A DNA stretch of 6,178 nt from Methanoregulaceae archaeon (GTDB lineage Archaea > Halobacteriota > Methanomicrobia > Methanomicrobiales > Methanospirillaceae): contig JAJRBS010000062.1 in assembly GCA_028679325.1 (NCBI GenBank), positions 1 to 6,178 on the forward strand, given 5' to 3'. The notes below the pieces were generated by a model, which searched no databases, was not told the DNA's origin, and saw nothing but the letters and a program-made list of their open reading frames with translations. Below are positions 1 to 5,554 of the stretch, one piece after another. Position numbers and translations under genes: made by a program. Every line of letters starts with the position of its first letter. Position 1 is the first letter of the stretch.

Positions 1-741
1 AGTCCTCTTGTCGGCAGTCGGGTGACCGGGGGAGGCCGTGATCTCCCGCCCGTCCGAGAGCCCGAGCCGGACGAACCGGTGTCCTTCAGGGACAGGAGTT
101 CGGGAAGTTTGAAGGACGGTCACCGCTAGCGGGCTGCCATCAGAGTCCTCTGTCCAGACAATCATCCCCGCCCTCACATCTTCCACCGGCACCGGACCGT
201 TCGGGCTATCGATCAGGGTTCCCGCCGCGAGACAGATGGGACAAGTGAGATAGACGGGGCCACTGTGTTCTTCTATAATGACTCCATCGGTCCGGATGAT
301 TCCCGAAACTCTCCGCCCTTCTTCTTCCCCCTGGAGTTGAAGGCTGAAAGCCCAGCGGTGGCCTCCGGCGGGGACCAGGGGGATGGCATTCAGCCTCTTA
401 TGCTCCCGGTAGATGGTGAGAATCGACTCATTCGTGAACGGCGGCTCCAGTCCCGTGCGGGCGATGATGACCTCGAACTCTTCCGTATTGTCCTGGATGA
501 CCGGGAAGGCTGCGAGAGCTCTCTCCTGTTCATCACCACGGCTGACCGGATAAAAATCGGGGTCGCAGTAGAAGAACAGGCTCTCGTTATGCCCATCGAG
601 CAGGATGTATTTCAGTTCGGTGGGGGAGTACGTCTCGTTTGCTGGTGGGGGATCGTTTATCCCGGGAGACAGGCAGCCGGCAAAAAGTATCATTATGATA
701 AGGAGTGTGAGGGGAAGGGCATATCTTGGGAGTTGAATCAT
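1..741 (-). CDS. Lipoprotein with Hint (intein/hedgehog-like) domain, partial
   Basis: The frame is open from ATG at 741-739 to the left edge (247 codons, no stop), so the C-terminus is missing. Residues 8-22 are hydrophobic and end in FAGC, a lipobox with Cys23 as the probable lipidation site. The protein is therefore predicted to be exported and membrane-anchored. Residues 24-165 are an unrecognised extracellular region with N-x-S/T sequons at N35, N52 and N104. From about residue 167 the sequence CPICLAAGTLI, then PNGPVPVEDVRAGM, matches the start of Hint domains. Cys170 sits where the catalytic N-S acyl-shift cysteine belongs. Residues 231-242 (GREITASPGHPT) match the second Hint block, with Ser237 and His240 standing for TxxH. 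Known Hint domains cleave or splice proteins autocatalytically. Whether this one is active depends on C-terminal residues outside the window. An in-frame stop at 804-802 and no other in-frame ATG support this start. It diverges from the gene at 1646. Confidence 0.85.
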   Translation of the reverse strand, partial: MIQLPRYALPLTLLIIMILFAGCLSPGINDPPPANETYSPTELKYILLDGHNESLFFYCDPDFYPVSRGDEQERALAAFPVIQDNTEEFEVIIARTGLEPPFTNESILTIYREHKRLNAIPLVPAGGHRWAFSLQLQGEEEGRRVSGIIRTDGVIIEEHSGPVYLTCPICLAAGTLIDSPNGPVPVEDVRAGMIVWTEDSDGSPLAVTVLQTSRTPVPEGHRFVRLGLSDGREITASPGHPTADKRT

Positions 742-745
742 CTTT

Positions 746-767
746 CCCTGATTCTCAGGGCTCCTCC
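746..767 (-). promoter_or_regulatory. Leader hairpin between a strong SD and the start codon
   Basis: Reading toward the Hint lipoprotein gene, the order is GGAGGAG (767-761), CCCTGA-GAA-TCAGGG (760-746), AAAG, then ATG at 741. The inverted repeat is perfect: a 6 bp stem with a 3 nt loop. The Shine-Dalgarno (SD) match lies 19 nt from the start codon, too far for normal use unless the hairpin folds and brings it close. The same element could instead be a protein-binding operator. The repeat is seen directly; its role is inferred. Confidence 0.4.
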
Positions 768-790
768 TATAATTGCGTTCCTCATAAAAG
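768..790 (-). promoter_or_regulatory. Possible TATA-type promoter for the Hint lipoprotein gene
   Basis: The minus strand has AT-rich stretches CTTTTATG (about 790-783) and AATTATAG (about 774-767) in otherwise GC-rich DNA, 30-50 nt upstream of the ATG. Either could serve as an archaeal TATA box. If the first is used, transcription would begin near position 761, which would leave the GGAGGAG out of the mRNA. The choice is unresolved. Confidence 0.25.
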
Positions 791-1599
791 CATCCCCGGC
801 ATCAGAGACAACGTGGACCCTGAATCCTCCCGGTTCGGTTCGTCTTTCGATTGTCGGTCATCGGGTCTTCCTTTCTCTTGACCTTTCCTTCGCGGAGTTA
901 ACGGCGAAAAATCCGACGTATCGTTTGCTGCATGAAATGTCCGGCATATCAGATCCATGAACCTTCGTATCGAAAATTAATATGGTCCTTCCCCCTGCAT
1001 CTTCAACAAGAATCGTATCAGATACCTGCCGGCGGACTCTCCGGGCCCTGGTGACGGTACGACGAAATCAGATGACCGATGGTGGCGACCATGCAGGAAT
1101 TCAACAGATGTGATCCTCGGGGGGGGATCAGGGACCTGTCCCCGGATAAACCCGGGAACGGAAAGGATGGGGAACTCCAGAATCCGTGGCTCCTTCGGGA
1201 GCTCCCAGGGACCGGGTGGTGGAATGGTCCGCTCACCTGCATTGCCACGGATTATCGGTATTGCCGGGAAGATTTTTTTCCCCTGCCCCGGGAAATGGGG
1301 CGATGCGTCACCGGTGCCAGGCTCCTGCCCAATGTGAACCACTCTGAAGTATATCGATGCATCTCTCCGGCTGAAAGTTCCCAGGTGAAATCATGGTGAG
1401 AGGAAAAGGCTGTCACCGGCTGGTACGCTTCCGGCGGCCAAGGGGTCACTCCCGGTATTCCTGGACACTGACTGAAGAATGCTTATCCTTCTCCCCCGAG
1501 CCTGACAGTCCCGAGATTTCCCGTATACGATACTTAAACTGAACATGCTCCTTCGGAAACTCCGGTGGCAGGTAGGCACCGGGAGGGAGAAAAACGTCC

Positions 1600-1607
1600 A
1601 TATTTAT
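1600..1607 (+). promoter_or_regulatory. TATA-like box for the membrane cyclase gene
   Basis: ATATTTAT stands out in GC-rich sequence 39-46 nt upstream of the ATG at 1646. Archaeal transcription usually starts about 25 nt downstream of the box. That would place the start near 1630 and give a short leader of about 15 nt. The leader has no clear Shine-Dalgarno sequence. Confidence 0.5.
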
Positions 1608-1645
1608 GTGCAGGCATCGCGATATTCTGATAGACGAAGACCGGC

Positions 1646-3121
1646 ATGCAGAAGGGACGAGTCCCCTGGACAGGACCGACGGCCGTAGCGATAGTAGTGT
1701 GCCTGATCCTCCTGGTCTCTGTACCGGGAGGCGCCCAGGTTCCGGCTCCTGATACAACCGTGCCATTGGCTATAACGACAGTCATCACGGAAACCACAAA
1801 TGTCACCAGCCAGCCGACCCTGCCTGTCGAGGAGAACCGGACAGCCGAACCTCCCCCTCTCCTCATCCTCGGCACTCCTGAGATCGATAATCTCACAGTC
1901 ACCATGCACGGGACGGCTGCGCCTGGGTCCGTGAACGTGAACATTGAGGACGTCCTCTGGGACTGGGGGGATGCCACTGCTCCGGAGTATCATTCCTTCC
2001 CCCACTCTCACCGGTATGCCGGCCCGGGGAGTTACACTCTCTCGATATCAGCCATCCAGTCCGACGGACAGAATTTTACCCGGAGCACCAACGTCTCCCT
2101 CGGGGAGCCTCCGGTCCTTCCAATGCTCCCCCCGGCCCCGGTTACTTCGGTAACAGGAGCTCCCGGCTTCCCGGCCGGTGCCCCGGTCCTGACCCTCCTC
2201 GAGCCGGTTATAGATGGGCTGAATGTTACCCTGAACGGGAACCTCAATCCCGGATCCCCGGCGCTCACTATCACATCGGTCAGCGTCGACTGGAACGATG
2301 GAAATACTTCGAACCTGTCCGATCTTCCGGCCACTCACCTCTATTCCACTGCTGGGACGTACACCATCAGTATCACCGGCTCCCAGCAGGACGGTCAGTC
2401 GACCACGAAAAAGATCCTTGTCGACCTGAAGGAGGAACCGGGTGTCCCCGGTCCGGTCCCGCCAGAGCGTCCACCCTACGACACTTCGGTCTATCTCATC
2501 ATCCTCATGACAGCCATAGTCGTCGTTATCATCGGGGCAGTCGCACAGAGGATGATGCAGCGGAAGGAGACTTCGCCGCCACCGGGAAGAACCGGCCCGC
2601 CGAGGCCGGGAGTCGAGCCAATGAATCTCCCCTCGCAGGAAGAGCTCCTGACTGTCCGATCGGGAACAGATGTTTTGCCGGACGTGCTTGATGCGGTCAT
2701 CAGGGTCGCCGTCGAGATCGCCCGTGAGGGACGGGAGGGACAGGCGGTCGGGACCTCGTTTGTGGTCGGGGATACAGAGAACGTCCTCGAGCACTCCCGG
2801 CAATTCGTCTTAAACCCCTTCCAGGGTCACCCGCAGGCTGAACGTCAGGTCACCGATGCCGGGACCTGGGGACATATCAAGGAATTCGCCCAGCTTGACG
2901 GGGCCTTCATCATCACCGGGTCAGGCCTGATCGAGTCGGCAGGGAGGTATATCACCTCGGACACAAGCCATGTGAACCTTCCCGGCGGTCTTGGTTCACG
3001 CCACTCTTCGGTCGCCGGCATAACCCTGCTCACCCGCTCCATCGGTATTGTTGTCTCGCAGAGCGGTGGCCTTGTCTCTATCATCAGGGAAGGAAAGATC
3101 GTCCGGACGGTCAGTTCATAA
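1646..3121 (+). CDS. Transmembrane diadenylate cyclase (DAC) with PKD-like ectodomain
   Basis: The 491-residue product probably makes c-di-AMP from two ATP on the inner face of the membrane. Domains in order: signal sequence (about 12-29); Pro/Thr-rich linker; two PKD-like beta modules (about 72-153 and 181-262) that share a P-x-I-D-x-L-x-V-T pattern and carry WDWGD (105-109) and VDWNDG (214-219); Pro-rich linker; one transmembrane helix (about 281-300) followed by QRMMQRK, which fits a cytoplasmic side by the positive-inside rule; Pro-rich linker; and a DisA_N/DAC domain (about 345-487). The DAC domain shows FVVGDTENVL (372-381), NPFQGH (390-395), LDGAF with Asp418 (417-421), GLGSRHSS (448-455) and IVVSQSGG (468-475). 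All eight N-glycosylation sequons lie before the helix and none after it. The RHR motif of bacterial cyclases reads RHS here. The PK-C-like domain of archaeal DacZ is absent. An in-frame TAG at 1631 fixes the start. The DAC call is strong; activity and sensing are inferred. Confidence 0.88.
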   Translation: MQKGRVPWTGPTAVAIVVCLILLVSVPGGAQVPAPDTTVPLAITTVITETTNVTSQPTLPVEENRTAEPPPLLILGTPEIDNLTVTMHGTAAPGSVNVNIEDVLWDWGDATAPEYHSFPHSHRYAGPGSYTLSISAIQSDGQNFTRSTNVSLGEPPVLPMLPPAPVTSVTGAPGFPAGAPVLTLLEPVIDGLNVTLNGNLNPGSPALTITSVSVDWNDGNTSNLSDLPATHLYSTAGTYTISITGSQQDGQSTTKKILVDLKEEPGVPGPVPPERPPYDTSVYLIILMTAIVVVIIGAVAQRMMQRKETSPPPGRTGPPRPGVEPMNLPSQEELLTVRSGTDVLPDVLDAVIRVAVEIAREGREGQAVGTSFVVGDTENVLEHSRQFVLNPFQGHPQAERQVTDAGTWGHIKEFAQLDGAFIITGSGLIESAGRYITSDTSHVNLPGGLGSRHSSVAGITLLTRSIGIVVSQSGGLVSIIREGKIVRTVSS

Positions 3122-3153
3122 CCGGCGGCAGCAGGAGTGTCCGAACGTGTTTT

Positions 3154-3185
3154 GGGAGGGGGAAATCTCCCGGGATATCCTTTTC
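3154..3185 (+). terminator. Candidate terminator after the cyclase gene
   Basis: A GGGAG (3154-3158) / CTCCC (3167-3171) stem with an 8 nt loop lies 33 nt after the stop codon. It is followed by TCCTTTTC at 3178-3185. Archaeal terminators depend mostly on a T-rich tract, and this one is short, so the call is weak. Confidence 0.3.
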
Positions 3186-3599
3186 ACGGGATCTCACGGC
3201 GGGTAAGAAATAAAATCCCTCGTATTATTGTAGCCGGTACAATGGCCTCTCTCATACCGCTTTCCTGTCTGTCGTCAGCCATAAATCCATCTCCGGGGAA
3301 CGGGACGGGCATGCCGGAGAGACGGGGGATAGGGTATGTTTTTCCGGTGAAGGGGGAGCCCTGTCCTGCGGCGAAACGCCCGGTTTCCCGGACGGTCGTC
3401 TTCATCGTGACAGCCCGGCGCTCCCGGAAAGGTCGAAGGGAGGCATGCCTCAACTCCTGCACCGGCTAGCTCCGTTTCTGTATTCTTGTGGGGTATCATT
3501 GTGCAGCACCTCTTTTTTCAAGCAATGACCCTCGGGAATTGCTGGTCCGGGCTGCCTCTCGCGAAAATTGCATCCCGGCTACCACTTCCTTCTGGAAGA

Positions 3600-3627
3600 G
3601 GGAACTGTCTTTTTGCGAAACAGTCCC
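3600..3627. other. Stem-loop in the convergent intergenic region
   Basis: GGG-A-ACTGT (3600-3608) pairs with ACAGT-CCC (3620-3627), giving 8 bp with one bulged A. The loop is 11 nt and contains five T. It is one of the clearest inverted repeats in this region. It is not placed right after a gene end, so it may be part of an RNA, a bidirectional terminator or chance. Confidence 0.3.
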
Positions 3628-3880
3628 GACGTGTCAGGCCGATCATGCCTCCGGCACCGGAGATACCTGCACAAAACCTCCCTCACGAGCTCAGGAAGGA
3701 AACTTGCAAGATAGGTATCATCCGTAGAAAGTCCGGCCTTGCCACCAAAAGGATCCCGGGGACTTCTCATCTCAGGGATTCCCGATTCATTGGTAATCAG
3801 GAGTAAGTCTGCCGGTATTTGAAATTGTTGCTCCTCGTGGTTCATCCAGCTCCCGGGCTGGTAATGCCAGGGCAGTTGTC

Positions 3881-3896
3881 AGATAGAAAAAGAAGA
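3881..3896 (-). terminator. T-rich terminator of the chagasin-like lipoprotein gene
   Basis: On the minus strand, TCTTCTTTTTCTATCT starts 8 nt after the stop codon at 3904. This is the U-rich tract expected of archaeal termination. Farther downstream (3861-3846) lies an inverted repeat, CCAGC-6 nt-GCTGG, which may add a 3' hairpin to read-through transcripts. Confidence 0.55.
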
Positions 3897-3903
3897 TTAC
3901 CGG

Positions 3904-4893
3904 TCAGCTCACCTGGACCGACAGGTCAAAAACCCGTATAGCCTCGATGAAGGTCAGGTTCACCGGTTCTCCCCACATCTGGATGGTAGCGACGTCTTTT
4001 ACCGGTTCGTACTCGAAGGCCACCCGGAGCCCGTCCTGCTTATACGTGGAATCAAGGTTGAGCGGGAGATAGTTTTTCCCGTCATCGCCCACGATCCCGA
4101 AGAATCCTCCTTCAAGATTGCTGTAAGTGATAGTCCCCACCGGAACCCAGGGCCTCCGGTACTCGCCATGCAGGCCCTGATCGCCAGTCTTGACCGCATT
4201 ATAGAAGGAGGAGTGAACACCACCGGACCCAACCATCGGGCCGGAGGTCTGGGAGGGAATATACTGGTCGCTGACCAGGTCCAGGCCATCGGTGCTGGTC
4301 ATATTCCAGCTGTAACCCGTGGTCGGGTTCTCCTCCAGGCGGAGGTTGAACTCATCGCCGAGGGTCTCCTGTACCGTGGTCCCGTTCGTGGCCAGGGTGT
4401 AGACCGGGTAGCGTGGCGGGGCACCCGGAGGCGTCAGCACCTCACCGACGTTCAGGGTGAGTTTGAAGCTCGTGCTGTCTGTCAGGTTCGACTCCCAGGG
4501 CCGGGCATAGACTCCGGTGACAACCTGGGTCCCCGGCATGACTGCCTTCATGACCCAGTGGTAGGTACCGCCGGACCCGGCCATTTTCCCGTACGGGTAG
4601 TCGGGGCGATAACTCTCGTTCTCGATCACGATCCCCGGTGTGGTGGAGAGCTGCCACGTATATCCCGTGGTCGGGTTCCCGGGGAGCGTGAGCCGTATCT
4701 CGGCGTCAAGGGGTACAGCGAAAATCCCGTTGTTGCTGGTCTCGTTGAATAGATACACGTTTTCTGGCTCCTTTGCAGGAGTGGGCGTGACGGAGGGCTC
4801 GGCCGGTCCCCCGGGACTGACACAGCCACAGGAGAGGACGACGGCCACACCCATGACGATGACGGCTGCGGTAAGAGAGAGGTTCTTGTTCAT
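3904..4893 (-). CDS. Lipoprotein with two chagasin-like (I42) inhibitor modules
   Basis: The 329-residue secreted protein probably inhibits papain-type cysteine peptidases at the cell surface. Residues 7-20 are hydrophobic and lead to SCGC, so Cys24 (or Cys22) is the likely lipid anchor. A Pro/Thr-rich linker follows. Module 1 (about 44-150) carries all three chagasin loop motifs: NPTTGY (73-78), GSGG (106-109) and RPW (131-133). Module 2 (about 163-252) repeats them at 189-194, 222-225 and 247-249. In the chagasin family these loops enter the peptidase active-site cleft, so both modules look intact. Residues about 258-326 form a third module with GGFFGIVGDDGKNYLPLN and IQMWGEPV. I recognise it only as a recurring small beta-rich domain of unknown role. 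Six N-x-S/T sequons agree with export. AGGTGA lies 7 nt before the ATG, supporting the start. The gene has its own promoter and T-rich terminator, so it is probably monocistronic. The target peptidase is unknown. Confidence 0.9.
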   Translation of the reverse strand: MNKNLSLTAAVIVMGVAVVLSCGCVSPGGPAEPSVTPTPAKEPENVYLFNETSNNGIFAVPLDAEIRLTLPGNPTTGYTWQLSTTPGIVIENESYRPDYPYGKMAGSGGTYHWVMKAVMPGTQVVTGVYARPWESNLTDSTSFKLTLNVGEVLTPPGAPPRYPVYTLATNGTTVQETLGDEFNLRLEENPTTGYSWNMTSTDGLDLVSDQYIPSQTSGPMVGSGGVHSSFYNAVKTGDQGLHGEYRRPWVPVGTITYSNLEGGFFGIVGDDGKNYLPLNLDSTYKQDGLRVAFEYEPVKDVATIQMWGEPVNLTFIEAIRVFDLSVQVS

Positions 4894-4900
4894 AGATCAT

Positions 4901-4906
4901 TCACCT
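4901..4906 (-). promoter_or_regulatory. Ribosome binding site of the chagasin-like gene
   Basis: AGGTGA ends 7 nt before the ATG at 4893-4891 and is a good Shine-Dalgarno match. It favours this ATG over a nearby out-of-frame ATG at 4900-4898, which directly abuts the site. Confidence 0.65.
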
Positions 4907-4937
4907 TCTGCAGTGAACTTTTTTTCGCCGTCGTTCC

Positions 4938-4957
4938 TGATATACTTTCTATAAACT
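4938..4957 (-). promoter_or_regulatory. TATA-type promoter of the chagasin-like gene
   Basis: The minus strand reads GTTTATAG (4956-4949), then AGTATATC (4946-4939), in an AT-rich island upstream of the start at 4893. Either could be the TATA box. The predicted leader is then about 20-35 nt and includes the ribosome binding site. The 140 nt gap after the GyrI-like gene also argues for independent transcription. Confidence 0.5.
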
Positions 4958-5033
4958 TCAGGATTTTTGGCAGCATCATTTCACGGGTCAGGCCATGATG
5001 CTCTTCCACCCGTCCAGGATCCCTGGTCCTTAT

Positions 5034-5504
5034 TCACCCGACAGGTACCAGGATCTCGGTCTTGATCTCCTCGGGCCTCACCTCCCGCGGGTCGTTGTAG
5101 TAGACCTCCCGGATGGGTCCTTTCATCACCATGTCTCGTTCAGCTAGCCAGATAAAGAGTCTGTCGTAGGATTCCTCGGCCTTCTCGTAGGGCCCCAGGT
5201 GGACAATCCGAGCCATCGTCCCGCCGGGCAGGGTGTAGGAGATGATCTCCCCTACGGGGCGGACATGCCCGTTGACCGGGACAGCGACCTCTACGTCGGC
5301 AGTCCCGGTCCTGTCCGCTTGCTCGGCCTCTTCCTTCGAGGTTTCGTGGAGAAGAAGCATGGGCATACCGGCGATTGCCACCTGCTTTTTGAAGACGAAT
5401 TCAAAGAGCGAAGCAAGGAGCTCAGGGACGATTCGGTAGTTCCCGCGCTTCCGGATGGCCAGCACCAGCTGGTCCGGGACCTCGACGAGGGTTATTGGTT
5501 CCAT
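5034..5504 (-). CDS. GyrI-like effector-binding domain protein
   Basis: The 156-residue protein fits a free-standing GyrI-like (AraC-type effector-binding) domain with no DNA-binding part visible. Such domains bind small, often hydrophobic or cationic molecules in a pocket, and some family members hydrolyse or sequester them. Evidence: an N-terminal MEPITLVEVPDQLVLAIRKR strand, the middle stretch VEVAVPVNG (71-79), PGGTMARIVHLGPYE (93-107), a helix with SYDRLFIWL (112-120), and IREVYYNDPREVRPEEIKTE (131-150) including Glu133, in the region where family members have a conserved pocket glutamate. The ATG at 5504-5502 is chosen because family members usually begin just before this first strand. 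A GTG at 5558-5556 would add 18 residues (174 total) and overlap the stop of the UbiA gene by 4 nt (GTGA). Neither start has a strong ribosome binding site. It probably forms an operon with the upstream prenyltransferase gene. The ligand cannot be told from sequence. Confidence 0.82.
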   Translation of the reverse strand: MEPITLVEVPDQLVLAIRKRGNYRIVPELLASLFEFVFKKQVAIAGMPMLLLHETSKEEAEQADRTGTADVEVAVPVNGHVRPVGEIISYTLPGGTMARIVHLGPYEKAEESYDRLFIWLAERDMVMKGPIREVYYNDPREVRPEEIKTEILVPVG

Positions 5505-5554
5505 GATCAAATTTCCGGAACAGAGAGGGAAATACGTTTGGCTGGTTCTCTTAC

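Larger units (their letters stand above)
742..1645. other. Divergent intergenic region without a convincing gene
   Basis: This stretch of roughly 0.9 kb separates the Hint lipoprotein gene from the cyclase gene. Frames of 60-120 codons exist on both strands (for example 977-1342 minus and 1079-1399 plus), but they overlap each other. Their translations are Pro/Gly/Arg-rich, match no family I know and lack clear ribosome binding sites. No tRNA or rRNA signature was seen. Notable items are a run of eight G at 1119-1126, a run of seven T at 1273-1279, a palindrome GGGAGCTCCC at 1197-1206, and AT-rich patches near 971-984 and 1600-1607. A decayed gene or an unrecognised RNA cannot be excluded. 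Confidence 0.6.
3122..3903. other. Convergent intergenic region without a convincing gene
   Basis: This stretch of roughly 0.8 kb lies between the ends of two convergent genes. Several frames of 75-110 codons overlap on both strands, but none looks like a known family. The least unlikely begins with GTG at 3137, or with an internal ATG at 3242 behind an AT-rich patch (AAATAAAAT near 3207-3215). It encodes a short hydrophobic segment, IIVAGTMASLIPLSCL, that resembles a signal peptide, but the rest is Arg/Pro-rich and unconvincing. The region could be a gene remnant, a pair of long 3' untranslated regions or a host for small RNAs. Confidence 0.55.

Noticed and set aside
265..960. Long plus-strand reading frame of about 230 codons
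   Set aside because: It lies largely opposite the Hint lipoprotein gene, whose minus-strand translation has a lipobox and Hint motifs. The plus-strand translation matches nothing and has no signal or domain.
1119..1126. Run of eight G as a possible phase-variable tract
   Set aside because: It is not in a supported gene and has no promoter relation. A sequencing or chance homopolymer is as likely.
977..1342. Minus-strand frame of about 120 codons in the divergent spacer
   Set aside because: It is Pro/Gly-rich, has no known motif, and overlaps a plus-strand frame of similar length, so neither is favoured.
2048..2803. Minus-strand frame of about 250 codons inside the cyclase gene
   Set aside because: It is antisense to the PKD, transmembrane and DAC coding sequence. 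Its translation is Arg/Gly/Ser-rich with no recognisable domain, typical of a GC-rich shadow frame.
3579..3845. Minus-strand frame of about 88 codons downstream of the chagasin-like gene
   Set aside because: It starts right after a palindrome in what looks like a terminator region, has no ribosome binding site, and its translation is not recognisable.
4168..4752. Plus-strand frame of about 190 codons
   Set aside because: It is antisense to the two chagasin modules, whose motifs are clear on the minus strand. The Gly/Arg/Val-rich translation is a shadow.
5015..5027. Small inverted repeat CCAGG-3 nt-CCTGG after the GyrI-like gene
   Set aside because: The stem is only 5 bp and no T-rich tract follows on the minus strand, so a terminator is not supported.
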